A stretch of 40,266 bases of DNA from Nostoc calcicola FACHB-3891 (GTDB lineage: Bacteria > Cyanobacteriota > Cyanobacteriia > Cyanobacteriales > Nostocaceae), in contig NZ_JACJRQ010000062.1 of assembly GCF_014697355.1 (NCBI RefSeq), forward strand, positions 1-40,266. The letters run 5' to 3'. Position numbers and translations under genes: made by a program. The notes below the pieces were generated by a model, which was not told the origin of the DNA, made no database searches, and was given only the letters and a program-made list of their open reading frames with translations. This document shows, piece by piece, positions 1-9,498 of this stretch. Positions within the stretch are counted from its first letter, which is position 1; each line of letters starts with the position of its first letter.

Positions 1-127
1 ACGCCCGTTAAAACCGCTAAAACTCAATCATGAATTCTTTTTTTCTCAAACCCAGATTACACAATACTTTCAGGCTATCTTGCCCCTGATGACAGCTTCG
101 CTATATCTACGCCTAATTAGAATCTCA

Positions 128-1423
128 ATGAACTCAACAGCAGCAAACAAAAAAATAGCTGTTAGCCTATTCTCCGGGGTGGGTGGATTTGACTTGGGAT
201 TTAATGCAGCAGGATTTGAAATAGCGATCGCCATTGATAACAATCCCATCGCCCTAGCAACATACCAACATAATTTCCCGCACGCCACAGTCTTGTGCAA
301 AGACATTCGGGAAATGACAGGGGAAGAAATACGCGCCTGTATTCAGGCGAAGTATGTAGATTGGGACGGGGAAATTCATGCCGTTTTTGGTGGGCCACCA
401 TGCCAAGGATTTAGCGTTGCCGGACTGCAAAATGTTGAAGATGAACGCAACGGGTTGGTGGGAGAGTTTGTACGGCTGGTGTTGGAACTCAATCCCCTTG
501 CGGCAATCATGGAGAATGTGCCGGGGATTGAAAATCAGAAGTTTGGCTGCATTACTGCTAACCTCCAAGCAGTGCTAGAAGAACATTATTTTCTCTCAAA
601 GTGGAACCTGAACGCTTCAGATTATGGAGTTCCGCAAGCTAGAAAAAGGGTGTTTTTTGTTGCATCTAAGTTTGGAGAAATTATACCGCCGGAGCATCAA
701 CCTCAACATACAGTTAGAGATGCGATCGCGGACTTGTTGCCAGTCCCCCTACTCCCCAAGCAAAACACTCAAGAATGGCATCCAGATTGGGTGAAGGGAG
801 AATATGCTAAGTATCTTGAAAAAATATTCCCAAAGCTTGGTATATTAAGCAACATTGGGACGGGATTCGCAGCGACAACACACGCACCAGAAGTAATTCA
901 GCAATTTATCAACACTCCCCCAGGTGCAAGGGAAGCTAAATCCAAATCAAAGAAGCTGCAATGGGATGGATTCTGCGTGACGTTAAGAGCGGGGAGTGGC
1001 AACCGCACCGCATTGCGTCCCCTGCATCCAGAACAGCCACGAGTTATCTCAGTTAGAGAAGCTGCTCGTTTGCACAGTTATCCTGATTGGTTTAATTTCA
1101 GTGAGGCAATACTCTACGCCCAAAGAGAAATCGGAAATTCGGTGCCCCCATTGCTTGCATATGCTGTGGGAATGCAAGTTAGAGAACATCTAGAATGCAA
1201 TACCACTTATCAAATTAAGTGCCAAAATTGGCAAAACTGCCTATTTTTACCAATTTATTGCAATTTTAAGAATCTATTCGTTTTTGTCAATGAAATACTG
1301 TCTTTAAGTGGGTTAAGCAAAATCAGCAAAGAGCGTAGGCGCAGCCCGTCGCAGACATCGCCGCCAGTTATGGCTAAAATAAAGCAAAATTTAGCGTCTT
1401 TCACCATTAGCCCCACACCATAA
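128..1423 (+). CDS. DNA (cytosine-5-)-methyltransferase
   Basis: Transfers a methyl group from S-adenosylmethionine to C5 of cytosine in a target DNA sequence. The C5-MTase motifs appear in canonical order: motif I SLFSGVGGFDLGF near the N terminus, motif IV GGPPCQGFS with the catalytic Cys near residue 92, motif VI ENV, motif VIII QARKRV, and motifs IX and X ending in GNSVPP. I start at the ATG at 128, because the in-frame extension to 80 adds residues without family character. The conserved fold ends near base 1195. The last ~75 residues match nothing I know and run through a Nostoc-type dispersed repeat, so the original 3' end may have been replaced. No restriction endonuclease gene lies beside it, so it is probably a solitary methylase or the remnant of a restriction-modification system. 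The recognition sequence cannot be read from the protein. Confidence 0.93.
   Translation: MNSTAANKKIAVSLFSGVGGFDLGFNAAGFEIAIAIDNNPIALATYQHNFPHATVLCKDIREMTGEEIRACIQAKYVDWDGEIHAVFGGPPCQGFSVAGLQNVEDERNGLVGEFVRLVLELNPLAAIMENVPGIENQKFGCITANLQAVLEEHYFLSKWNLNASDYGVPQARKRVFFVASKFGEIIPPEHQPQHTVRDAIADLLPVPLLPKQNTQEWHPDWVKGEYAKYLEKIFPKLGILSNIGTGFAATTHAPEVIQQFINTPPGAREAKSKSKKLQWDGFCVTLRAGSGNRTALRPLHPEQPRVISVREAARLHSYPDWFNFSEAILYAQREIGNSVPPLLAYAVGMQVREHLECNTTYQIKCQNWQNCLFLPIYCNFKNLFVFVNEILSLSGLSKISKERRRSPSQTSPPVMAKIKQNLASFTISPTP
1331..1362. repeat. Short dispersed GC-rich repeat inside methyltransferase tail
   Basis: The stretch contains GGCGCAGCCCGTCGCAGACAT, close to a GC-rich short repeat I recognise as common in Nostoc-type genomes, and is far richer in GC than the flanking AT-rich sequence. 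It lies in frame inside the non-conserved C-terminal tail of the methyltransferase. Confidence 0.4.
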
Positions 1424-1572
1424 TTTTAGCCGCGAATTTTGTGGTTCCAAACTTTTATATCCTGTTGATTTCACTAGGTCGTTTATTAAAGCGATCATTT
1501 ATGCTTGTCTAAACACAAAAGTGTTGTTGTTGGGGTTATTACTACTGCTGCTTGTTCAATCTATTTCAATAA

Positions 1573-4500
1573 ATGAACGCTCCTGATGAATTGATTACCA
1601 TATTTGACCGTATCCTCCAAGGTAATTATTCTCAGGAGGAGGCTAGCATCCTGCGACAGTGGTTGAGGATGAGCGAAGGTTTGCTGCAATTCGTTGCTCA
1701 GGATGGCAAATTTAACACTAACATTGGGCAGGTACAGGGAGGAGAAATTCACATTGGCGATCGCAATTACCAAGGAATCGATGCCGAATCTATCCGAGCC
1801 ATACTGCAAGAGGTACTGTCTCCGCAAACGCACCAAATAGAAGTTGACTGGCATTCACTCAATCAGCAAATGCTAGAGGAGCAGCGACTTACCACCAACC
1901 CATTAACAAGTCTTGAAGGGATTGCTTATCGAACAGAGCAGGTATATGTACCTCTGGGATTAGTAGAGCGCAACAAGCGGAGCAGGCGGAGGGAAGATGT
2001 TTCGCCAGAAGAGGGTTCAGCCTTGTATGAAGAAACAGAAATTACCCAGCGTTTTGAGAATGAGGAGTTTCTGAAACAGGTACTGCAACAAGGGCAAAGT
2101 CCTAAGAGTCAAGGAAAGCGCATTGCTATTATTGGGGAGCCGGGGGCAGGAAAAACCACCATTCTTCAGCAGATTGCTCGCTGGGTATCAGAGGAGATGG
2201 CGCAGTCGGTTGTGATTTGGGTGTCGCTGGCAGATTTACGGGGACAAGAACTAGAACCATATTTATTGGGGCGATGGCTGCAAGCTGTTGCCCGACAGTT
2301 GGGACAGGCAGAAACTTCACTACTGCTACAGGATACATTTGTTGCTCAATTTCAGCAGGGACAGGTGTGGTTAATGCTGGATGGTGTGGATGAAATGCAG
2401 GTGCTAGGTAATCGTAATCCATTGACAGATATTGAGTACCAGATTCGCATAGGAGGTTTGCTATCTCAGACGCGAATTATATTGACTTGTCGGTTAAATT
2501 TCTGGGATGCTGCTCGTAACGCGCTAGATAAATTTGATACTTACCGCACACTAGAATATTCATATCCGCAGCAAGTAGAGCAGTTTATTGGCAACTGGTT
2601 TGGGGCTTTGCCACCAGGAGAGGGAGAGCAGGCGAAACAGTTATGTGTGGCATTGAGGAAATCTGGGAACGAACGAATTCGGGACTTGGTAAAAAATCCA
2701 TTGCGGCTGACGCTGTTGTGTTTCAACTGGCAATTGGGAGAGGGAACACTGCCTGAAACAAAGGCAGGGCTATATGAACAGTTTGTAGACGATTTTTATG
2801 AATGGAAGCCGGAGCAGTTTCCAACGACGGCAAAGCAACGGCAGCAGTTGAATGCAGCATTGAGTGAGTTAGCACGGGAAGCAATTGACAAACAAGCAAC
2901 TCGGTATTGGTTACGGCATAATTTTGTGTGTGAGTTTTTGGGTGAGCCGGATGAACCTGATTCGTTATTTAAGTTAGCGTTGGAGTTGGGCTGGTTGAAC
3001 AAGGTAGGGATAGAACCAGAGAATACAAAGAAGACGGTGTATGCATTTTTCCATCCGACGTTTCAGGAGTATTTTGCAGCTTTAGTCATTGATGATTGGC
3101 ATTTTTTCCTTAATCATATTCCTGACAATCCAAGTCATTCTGATGCTAATTACCGAATTTTTGAACCACAATGGAAAACAGTCTTCTTACTATGGCTAGG
3201 GCGACAGGATATCAACAAGTTTCAGAAAGAAACATTTATCAAGACGCTCGTAGATTTTGATGATAGCTGTGGAGCATTCTATTGGCATCATGCAGTTATG
3301 CTCGCTGGAGTAGGAATTGGAGAATTTAAAAACTGCCAAATTGCTTTAGAGATTGTTGATATGCTCGTAACTTGGCGTTTCGGTTACTATCATGAACAGC
3401 AACGAGAATGGCAGGATTTCCCTGAATATATCAAATCATCTGCTTGGAAATCATTAAATGAAACCGATCGCTCTTTTGTAGTTGAAGCATTAACTGAGTT
3501 GATATGCTTGAGAAATAAACAGGAAGGCAAAATATCTTTTCGCACTCTTGAGTTTTTAGTGACATTTGACTCTGGTAATTCTTTTGCTAAGAAGATTCTA
3601 GTTAAAATACTACAAAATAGTAGCGATGATTCTTGTCGTCAAGAAGCTGCTCGAATTTTAGGAGATATTAGTTTTGGTGATTATGAAGTAATTAGTACAT
3701 TACTAGAGATACTTCATACAAGTCTTAAAGATGTTCTTGCAAAGTTACCCAAACCCAGTGAAGACTGGATTCTTTTACCTGACACAGAAGATGATAATAA
3801 GTTTGAGGAATTGGAAGATAAATCTGAAGTAATGACTCTTAAAGAACTTCAAGAACTTAAGGAATCATTAGCTCAAGCTAGAGCAATGAATCTCAAGTCA
3901 GGTCTAGATTGGTATGCTGTTGAAAGTTTACATAAAATTGATCCTGGTAATCCAGAAATAATCAATTCTCTCATTAAGCAACTTGGTTGGTGTCCTAGTA
4001 CTTACAATATCCACGACAATGCTATTTTGTTACTGAAACAGATTGGTATAGGGAATGTAAAGCTAATTCACATCATAGAACAAAAGCTCCACAACTGCGA
4101 TAATGATCAGATGCGTGGTGCGTTTGCTGAGTGTTTAGGCACTATAGATACTGATAATCAAGAAGCAGTTAATATTTTAATCGATTTACTTTGCAATGGA
4201 AAAGAAATTAATGAAGTAGAAGATATTCGTACTTATGCGGCTAATGCGTTAATAGGGCTAGGAAATCACAATACAAGAGTTTTCAAGACTATTATTAATT
4301 TATTGAATTCTAATATCAATGAAAAAATATATCAAGGTTTAATCAAAATTATAGGAAAAATCGGTATTAAAGAAAAAGAATTTACTAAATTTTTGATTAA
4401 GCAACTCCAAGCATGTAAAGATACAAACTCCCTCTGGATAACAGCTTTAACTTTAGAAAAAGTTGCTTCTGATAATGATTATGCTATGGATATCTTGATA

Positions 4501-5046
4501 AAGTTAATAGAAAATGCTCCAGATGAAGAATCAAGACAATCATTAATGTGGAAACTAATATCAGATAAAAATTTAGAGGAAAAAGTTATTGGTACTGGTA
4601 ATCTAAAATTGATAACTAGGATTTTAAGAATATTAAATACAAATACTAATAAAGAAACTTGTAAAACAGCAGTTAAAATTTTAGAAAAAATAAGTGCTGG
4701 CAATCTAACAACAATTGAGATGATGGCTAAACTTTTAGAGAACATACAACATGTAGATATGCAGAATGTGATCGCTCTGAGTCTCAATTCAATTGACCCT
4801 GGTAATTCTATTGCTGTTTCTTCTTTAGTTAACCTACTAAAGCTTAATCTATTGGGACAGTGGGATAAAAAATCCTTGATAAGCTCTTTAAAAGAAACTC
4901 TTCCAGCAGATCAACTTTTATTGTTTGCTTATGATTTAAGGGATTACTTAGACAGCGAAACTTATAATAGCATCGTTTGGTACTGCTCATCTAATATGAA
5001 ATATCCAGATTTTTACAGTGCTTGCCAAATCAAATTACATCGATAG
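1573..5046 (+). CDS. Adaptor-NACHT-HEAT repeat STAND NTPase
   Basis: A signal-transduction NTPase of the STAND class (1157 aa), of the type that senses an intruder or stress signal and oligomerises. Residues 1-85 are the adaptor shared across the window, here in the variant DGKFNTNIGQ...GGEIHIGDR. The NACHT domain follows: Walker A GEPGAGKTT at 188-196, Walker B VWLMLDGVDE at 265-274, an ILTCR sensor strand, and FHPTFQEYFAAL near residue 495 closing the winged-helix part. From about 510 to the end there are degenerate helical HEAT-like repeats, the presumed sensor arm. No catalytic effector domain is fused, so killing would need a partner recruited through the adaptor. It has a close paralogue at 30127-33453. 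Base composition falls sharply from the NACHT part to the AT-rich HEAT part. Domain calls are secure; the role is by family analogy. Confidence 0.92.
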   Translation: MNAPDELITIFDRILQGNYSQEEASILRQWLRMSEGLLQFVAQDGKFNTNIGQVQGGEIHIGDRNYQGIDAESIRAILQEVLSPQTHQIEVDWHSLNQQMLEEQRLTTNPLTSLEGIAYRTEQVYVPLGLVERNKRSRRREDVSPEEGSALYEETEITQRFENEEFLKQVLQQGQSPKSQGKRIAIIGEPGAGKTTILQQIARWVSEEMAQSVVIWVSLADLRGQELEPYLLGRWLQAVARQLGQAETSLLLQDTFVAQFQQGQVWLMLDGVDEMQVLGNRNPLTDIEYQIRIGGLLSQTRIILTCRLNFWDAARNALDKFDTYRTLEYSYPQQVEQFIGNWFGALPPGEGEQAKQLCVALRKSGNERIRDLVKNPLRLTLLCFNWQLGEGTLPETKAGLYEQFVDDFYEWKPEQFPTTAKQRQQLNAALSELAREAIDKQATRYWLRHNFVCEFLGEPDEPDSLFKLALELGWLNKVGIEPENTKKTVYAFFHPTFQEYFAALVIDDWHFFLNHIPDNPSHSDANYRIFEPQWKTVFLLWLGRQDINKFQKETFIKTLVDFDDSCGAFYWHHAVMLAGVGIGEFKNCQIALEIVDMLVTWRFGYYHEQQREWQDFPEYIKSSAWKSLNETDRSFVVEALTELICLRNKQEGKISFRTLEFLVTFDSGNSFAKKILVKILQNSSDDSCRQEAARILGDISFGDYEVISTLLEILHTSLKDVLAKLPKPSEDWILLPDTEDDNKFEELEDKSEVMTLKELQELKESLAQARAMNLKSGLDWYAVESLHKIDPGNPEIINSLIKQLGWCPSTYNIHDNAILLLKQIGIGNVKLIHIIEQKLHNCDNDQMRGAFAECLGTIDTDNQEAVNILIDLLCNGKEINEVEDIRTYAANALIGLGNHNTRVFKTIINLLNSNINEKIYQGLIKIIGKIGIKEKEFTKFLIKQLQACKDTNSLWITALTLEKVASDNDYAMDILIKLIENAPDEESRQSLMWKLISDKNLEEKVIGTGNLKLITRILRILNTNTNKETCKTAVKILEKISAGNLTTIEMMAKLLENIQHVDMQNVIALSLNSIDPGNSIAVSSLVNLLKLNLLGQWDKKSLISSLKETLPADQLLLFAYDLRDYLDSETYNSIVWYCSSNMKYPDFYSACQIKLHR

Positions 5047-5084
5047 CATCAATATGAGTCTAACTGTTGATTTCACTAGCCCAA

Positions 5085-5516
5085 TCAATCCCACGATCGC
5101 ATTAACGGATCAATTGGTATATCTGGATCAATCTCAATCACGGTGATATTGGCATTCTCAACCACCGTCTTTCCCATAATCGTATTGTGCAGTGCCTCGA
5201 ACTTCGATTCTTCCTCAGCAATGCGTTCGTAGTGCAAAATTACATGGTAACGCTTGGCAATTGGCTCTCCACAGTCTGATCGCTCCACTGTGTCCCAATC
5301 TATATTTTGTCGTTCTTCCGCTATCCGGCGATAGTCATCGGCTAGTTGTTCTAAAGCAATTGCGATCGCGTGTTCTTTAGTTTGACCGTAGCATTGTATA
5401 TTTTCTCTAGGAGAATCGCTTAGAGACGATGACAACTGACAAATATACTGTCCATTGTCTTGGGGTAGGAGTGCGATCATAATAGTTCCAGTGATGTCGG
5501 GGTTCACGTCAGTCAT
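5085..5516 (-). CDS. Small hypothetical protein
   Basis: A 143-residue soluble acidic protein with no signal peptide or membrane segment. The N-terminal half (TIMIALLPQDNGQYICQLSS..., then a helix with many Ala and Glu) has an alpha/beta pattern, and a hydrophobic strand NANITVIEIDPDIPIDP ends it. I do not recognise the family. It lies convergent to the NACHT-HEAT gene, 38 bp from its stop, and 60 bp downstream of the NACHT gene on the same strand, so it could be its last co-transcribed gene. It is likely real because the frame is open over its full length with no better overlapping candidate, but no function is assigned. Confidence 0.6.
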   Translation of the reverse strand: MTDVNPDITGTIMIALLPQDNGQYICQLSSSLSDSPRENIQCYGQTKEHAIAIALEQLADDYRRIAEERQNIDWDTVERSDCGEPIAKRYHVILHYERIAEEESKFEALHNTIMGKTVVENANITVIEIDPDIPIDPLMRSWD

Positions 5517-5576
5517 ATTAACCGCGCTGAAAAATATTTAGAGGATGTGCTTACCGTTAAATTGTAGGCGATTGCT

Positions 5577-8042
5577 CTATTCTGCTATTTCATGTTTGAG
5601 TTTTTCAATTTCGGCGATCGATAATAGTAATGTTTCTTCTATATATTGTTTCAGGTTCTCGCTTATTCTACAGCCACAATTTAAGCATTGAACTAAAGTA
5701 ACACTTGCATGGTAGTATTGTCTCATACGTTGAACTTGCATATTACTAAATTGCCAGTCATGTCCAAGATGACAGTGCTTAATCAGTATATTTCTAAGAT
5801 TACTTGTCCATTTTTCGCACTTTTCTTCCCACGTTAAATCATTGTTGTTATCAGTTTCCAGACCATATATGGAAGATTGGTTATCTTGTGAATCTAATTG
5901 TATTTTCAAGTGTAAAATTAGCTGAGTTCTTAGTTGTAAAATCGATTCCTTTATCTCAATACTTTGAGCATTATTAAATGCTTTATTTAGATAAATATTC
6001 AAAGTATTGTAAATACTATCATGAAGCCTCTTATGATATTTGTAGTTACGATTAAAAGCAAACGAAAGAACTAGAGCATAAACCAAAGCATAATCCAGAG
6101 ATAGCTGCAAGTTACCATTTCCAGCTTTCTGAATCCCATTTTTACAGGCACGAGAAAGATTCAAAGCAAAAGCACCTTCAAGAAAAAGGTTTAATCCTCC
6201 ATCTTCCTTAATATTAACAAGCATATCATCTCTAGCTTTTTCAGGAGCTATTGCAACTGTAAATGATAGTTCAAAATAAAAAGCCCTTACTGATACAAGC
6301 TTATACGAGCTACTAATTAATTTCGCCTTCTCTCCTAACCATTCTAAAAATTTCTGTAATTTGTTATCTCCCACTAACAATCTATCAATTTGATCTTTGA
6401 TCAAGGTTAATAAGAAATCTGCATCTGCTAGTAATTCACAAGTTAGTAAAAATACTTCTCTCAAATGTATTTTTGTTATCTGGATAACCAATGTGTCCCA
6501 ATTATTATGGTCACAAAAGCACTTCGCCACCAAATACTCTTGAAATGTTAGGTGAGAAAATGACCATACTTTCTGTACTCTTTCAATCAATAACCCGTGC
6601 TGAGAAGCGATCGCCTTCAACACTGCTCGACTATCTCGCAGCCCAATTCCCAAAAACTCTGCTATGTAACCCTCAATTTCTGACTGTTCAAATAAAACAT
6701 ACTGGGGTTGCTCAAACTTTTTCACTGCTAGATAGCTAAGTAACTCCAGCTTTCGTTGCGGCGACAAATCTCGGTAAATCTCATCTCGCTCAATTTCCCG
6801 TGACTTATCCCACCGCTCTAGTAATAGTTCTAACCCTTCCTCATAAAGCTGGGAACGCTTTGAGTAGAACTTGCCAGTTTGTTGAAACACGGCACAAGTC
6901 AAACTCAGCAAAATTGGTGTAATCGCTAAATCCCGAATCGGTTTATTCTCCTCTATAAAAAGCTGACTCAGAAACTCATTTGACCGTTTTAATCCTACTG
7001 AGTCATCCCCAATAACTGCCTTAAACCAATGCTCGGCAAATAATTGCACTTGAGCTTGATTAAAATCTGCTACCTCTACATAATCAAAACGCTCAAACCT
7101 CGATTCTTGGCTTTGCGTCCGACAGGTTAAAATTACCTGCACCTGCGGATAAGAACGAGCAAACTGCTTAATTTGCTTGGTGATATTCTTACCATCTTCC
7201 CCTGTCACTTCATCTAATCCATCTAGCAAAACCAATGCTCGACCTTGATGGAAAATCAAATTAATTTCTGTGTTTGATAACTGCCAGGACTGCTCAAAAT
7301 AACGCTCCAGCGAATAAGCAAACTTACGTCCATCTTCTACAAACTCTCGCAATTTAATCAAGGTAGGAATTCGGTATGCTTGTAAATTGCCAGCGTTGCA
7401 CTCGGTAACTATGCGTTGCAAATAAGTGGTCTTCCCTGAACCTGGTTTACCCACCACCATGAGATTTGTATTTTTCGCCAGTACTGCTAGTCCTAAAACC
7501 CTTTGCTGCTCTCTACCTATGCCAATGCGATCTAAACTGCGATAGCTTGGATTATTACTGAAATCTTGCCACAGGTCATCGAGTTCTGACCTACGACTAC
7601 TACTCAGTTCCTCCAGAATGTTCACATTCACAAACAAATCACCTAAAGGAACCCAGTGATCTACACCCCATAGTGGCATAGTGCCATGTAATCGCTGAAT
7701 ATCATCATGAATGCGCGATCGCACTTGTTGTACCAGTTCATCAACAGACTGCTGGTTATGCTGGGAGGGAATTTGAGATGTAGTAAATTGAGCAGGGACT
7801 TTTATTTCTCCAAGGATAGACCGGACAATTTCTTTAATTACTTCCGCATCTGCACCTTGGTAAATGCGATCGCCTATGTGAATATCCTGCCCTTGTCCCA
7901 GGTTGACTGCATATTTCCCTTGCTGAGAGACAATTTGACCACTACCACTGAGCCATTGTCGCAGAACTGTTATGTCAGTTTCAGTCTGCTGTTTTTTGAC
8001 GATGCGCTCAAGTATGGCGTTTAGTTCTTCAGGAGTGGTCAT
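5577..8042 (-). CDS. Adaptor-NACHT STAND NTPase
   Basis: An 821-residue NACHT-class NTPase. Residues 1-75 are the shared adaptor with the hairpin GKYAVNLGQGQDIHIGDRIY. A linker around 100-165 (ELVQQVRSRIHDD..., MPLWGVDHWVPLGD) leads into NACHT with Walker A GKPGSGKTT at 198-206, Walker B LVLLDGLDE at 270-278, VILTCR, and FSHLTFQEYLVAK near 500. The remaining ~310 residues are helical, AT-rich in DNA, and end in a block containing HDWQFSN and YYHAS; this resembles the NACHT C-terminal helical regions seen in cyanobacteria. The same linker, NACHT and C-terminal block are found in the broken gene at 25420-30108, where a CHAT protease domain sits between adaptor and NACHT. This copy is therefore the protease-less paralogue and presumably recruits an effector in trans. 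Confidence 0.92.
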   Translation of the reverse strand: MTTPEELNAILERIVKKQQTETDITVLRQWLSGSGQIVSQQGKYAVNLGQGQDIHIGDRIYQGADAEVIKEIVRSILGEIKVPAQFTTSQIPSQHNQQSVDELVQQVRSRIHDDIQRLHGTMPLWGVDHWVPLGDLFVNVNILEELSSSRRSELDDLWQDFSNNPSYRSLDRIGIGREQQRVLGLAVLAKNTNLMVVGKPGSGKTTYLQRIVTECNAGNLQAYRIPTLIKLREFVEDGRKFAYSLERYFEQSWQLSNTEINLIFHQGRALVLLDGLDEVTGEDGKNITKQIKQFARSYPQVQVILTCRTQSQESRFERFDYVEVADFNQAQVQLFAEHWFKAVIGDDSVGLKRSNEFLSQLFIEENKPIRDLAITPILLSLTCAVFQQTGKFYSKRSQLYEEGLELLLERWDKSREIERDEIYRDLSPQRKLELLSYLAVKKFEQPQYVLFEQSEIEGYIAEFLGIGLRDSRAVLKAIASQHGLLIERVQKVWSFSHLTFQEYLVAKCFCDHNNWDTLVIQITKIHLREVFLLTCELLADADFLLTLIKDQIDRLLVGDNKLQKFLEWLGEKAKLISSSYKLVSVRAFYFELSFTVAIAPEKARDDMLVNIKEDGGLNLFLEGAFALNLSRACKNGIQKAGNGNLQLSLDYALVYALVLSFAFNRNYKYHKRLHDSIYNTLNIYLNKAFNNAQSIEIKESILQLRTQLILHLKIQLDSQDNQSSIYGLETDNNNDLTWEEKCEKWTSNLRNILIKHCHLGHDWQFSNMQVQRMRQYYHASVTLVQCLNCGCRISENLKQYIEETLLLSIAEIEKLKHEIAE

Positions 8043-8137
8043 TTTGATTTTGGTTCAAGCAGTCCATTTGTATCTAGGTTTAGATGGCGATCGCATCTGA
8101 GTGGCTTTTTTATTACTGTTGTAAACATTACCTGATT

Positions 8138-9394
8138 TTATCGTCGCCAAACTTTAATTGTCTGATCTCTTCCTCCACTAATTACTGTCTCTCCATCTGG
8201 ACTAAATGCAACAGATGTCACACCTCTGCGATGTCTTTCAGGAAAAACTTGTGATTCGTTTTCAGGAATTTTCCACTCTACAATTGTTCCATCATTACTT
8301 CCACTCACTAAAGTTTTACCATCTGGACTAAATACAAGACAAGTAACGGCATCTGAATGTTGTTGGAGAGTCTGAGGGATTTCTCCAGTATTTAAATACC
8401 AAAGTTTAATTTTATTGTCATTACCACCACTAGCCAATATTTCTCCATCTGGACTAAATACTAGCGTATAAACAGCATCTCGATGTGCTGCAAGTGTACC
8501 CAAACATCTTTTACTATCTATATCCCATAGTTTGATGGTTTTATCGTAACTACAACTTGCAATAATTCGTCCATTTGTTGGGTTAAAAGCAACACAGGTT
8601 ACTTTTTCAGAATGCCCAGATAATTTAGCGATTTCTTTGCCGCTTTCTACATCCCACAATTTAATATCTTGGTTATCATTGGCGGCTAAAATTTTGCCAT
8701 TAGGACTAAAGGCGACTGAATCAAAACCGAAAACATCGAAAACATTACTCAAAAGAGTTTTACTAAATGTATGAAGAGCATTTACTGTACCTAAACGCCA
8801 AATGTTTATTTGATAGGCTTTACAAGCAGCAATTAGTTGACTATCTGGACTAATTGTTACAGAAGTAAACCATAAATCAACAATACCTGTTGGAGAAAAT
8901 GGAACAGAAATTTCTTGTATTATTTCCCATGTGTTTGTCTGCTTTGTCTGCCAACGTTTAATAATTTGATTGCCACTGCTAATAAAATATTCTTGATTTT
9001 GATTAGGACTAAAAGCTAACTTTAATCCATAGCGCATCACAAATTGTTGGGAAACATCAGTTAAATTTTTGGCTAATGCATCTATGATGCCAATTCCAGT
9101 AGATTGAGTTTCCACTTGAGTATAATCATTCTCAGTTGAACTAGCTACACATCGCCAACTGACTTTTTGAATAGCTTTAACTAAAGCTTGGATCGCTTGT
9201 TCATCCCACTGGTTGTAAATGCGATCGCCTATATGTATGTCTCTACCTTCACCAATATTGACGTTGTATTTACCTAGCTGGATGGATAATTGGCGATCGC
9301 CAGCCAGAAGTAGCTGACGTAAAAATGTTATGTCTTCATCGGTTTGCTGTCCCTTTTCAACCCGATGCAGAATTTGCTGAATGAATGTATTCAT
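8138..9394 (-). CDS. Adaptor-WD40 repeat protein
   Basis: A 418-residue protein made only of the shared adaptor (residues 1-78, hairpin GKYNVNIGEGRDIHIGDRIY, then NQWDEQAIQALVKAIQK) and a WD40 propeller from about residue 130. At least five blades are clear, with the pattern VAFSPDG...LASGG.D..IKLWD (for example VTCVAFNP, LVFSPDGEILASGGND, VAFSPDGETVISGGRDQTIKVW); the first two blades are degenerate. There is no NTPase and no catalytic domain. A WD40 propeller normally presents a ligand-binding surface, so this may be a bare receptor or scaffold that feeds a STAND or VMAP partner through the adaptor. It lies between the NACHT gene and the vWA-MoxR-VMAP operon on the same strand, 95 and 104 bp away. 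Confidence 0.9.
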   Translation of the reverse strand: MNTFIQQILHRVEKGQQTDEDITFLRQLLLAGDRQLSIQLGKYNVNIGEGRDIHIGDRIYNQWDEQAIQALVKAIQKVSWRCVASSTENDYTQVETQSTGIGIIDALAKNLTDVSQQFVMRYGLKLAFSPNQNQEYFISSGNQIIKRWQTKQTNTWEIIQEISVPFSPTGIVDLWFTSVTISPDSQLIAACKAYQINIWRLGTVNALHTFSKTLLSNVFDVFGFDSVAFSPNGKILAANDNQDIKLWDVESGKEIAKLSGHSEKVTCVAFNPTNGRIIASCSYDKTIKLWDIDSKRCLGTLAAHRDAVYTLVFSPDGEILASGGNDNKIKLWYLNTGEIPQTLQQHSDAVTCLVFSPDGKTLVSGSNDGTIVEWKIPENESQVFPERHRRGVTSVAFSPDGETVISGGRDQTIKVWRR

Positions 9395-9498
9395 GAGGTG
9401 TCATTTAATACTTCTAGGTAACTGAATTGTAATTACAGCAAAGTATCTTTATGATTTTACTGTTGTAGTATTTCGACCAAGCTTAAATTATTGAAGCC

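Noticed and set aside
80..127. Upstream start for the methyltransferase
   Set aside because: The extra 16 residues do not belong to the fold; the ATG at 128 gives the usual distance to motif I.
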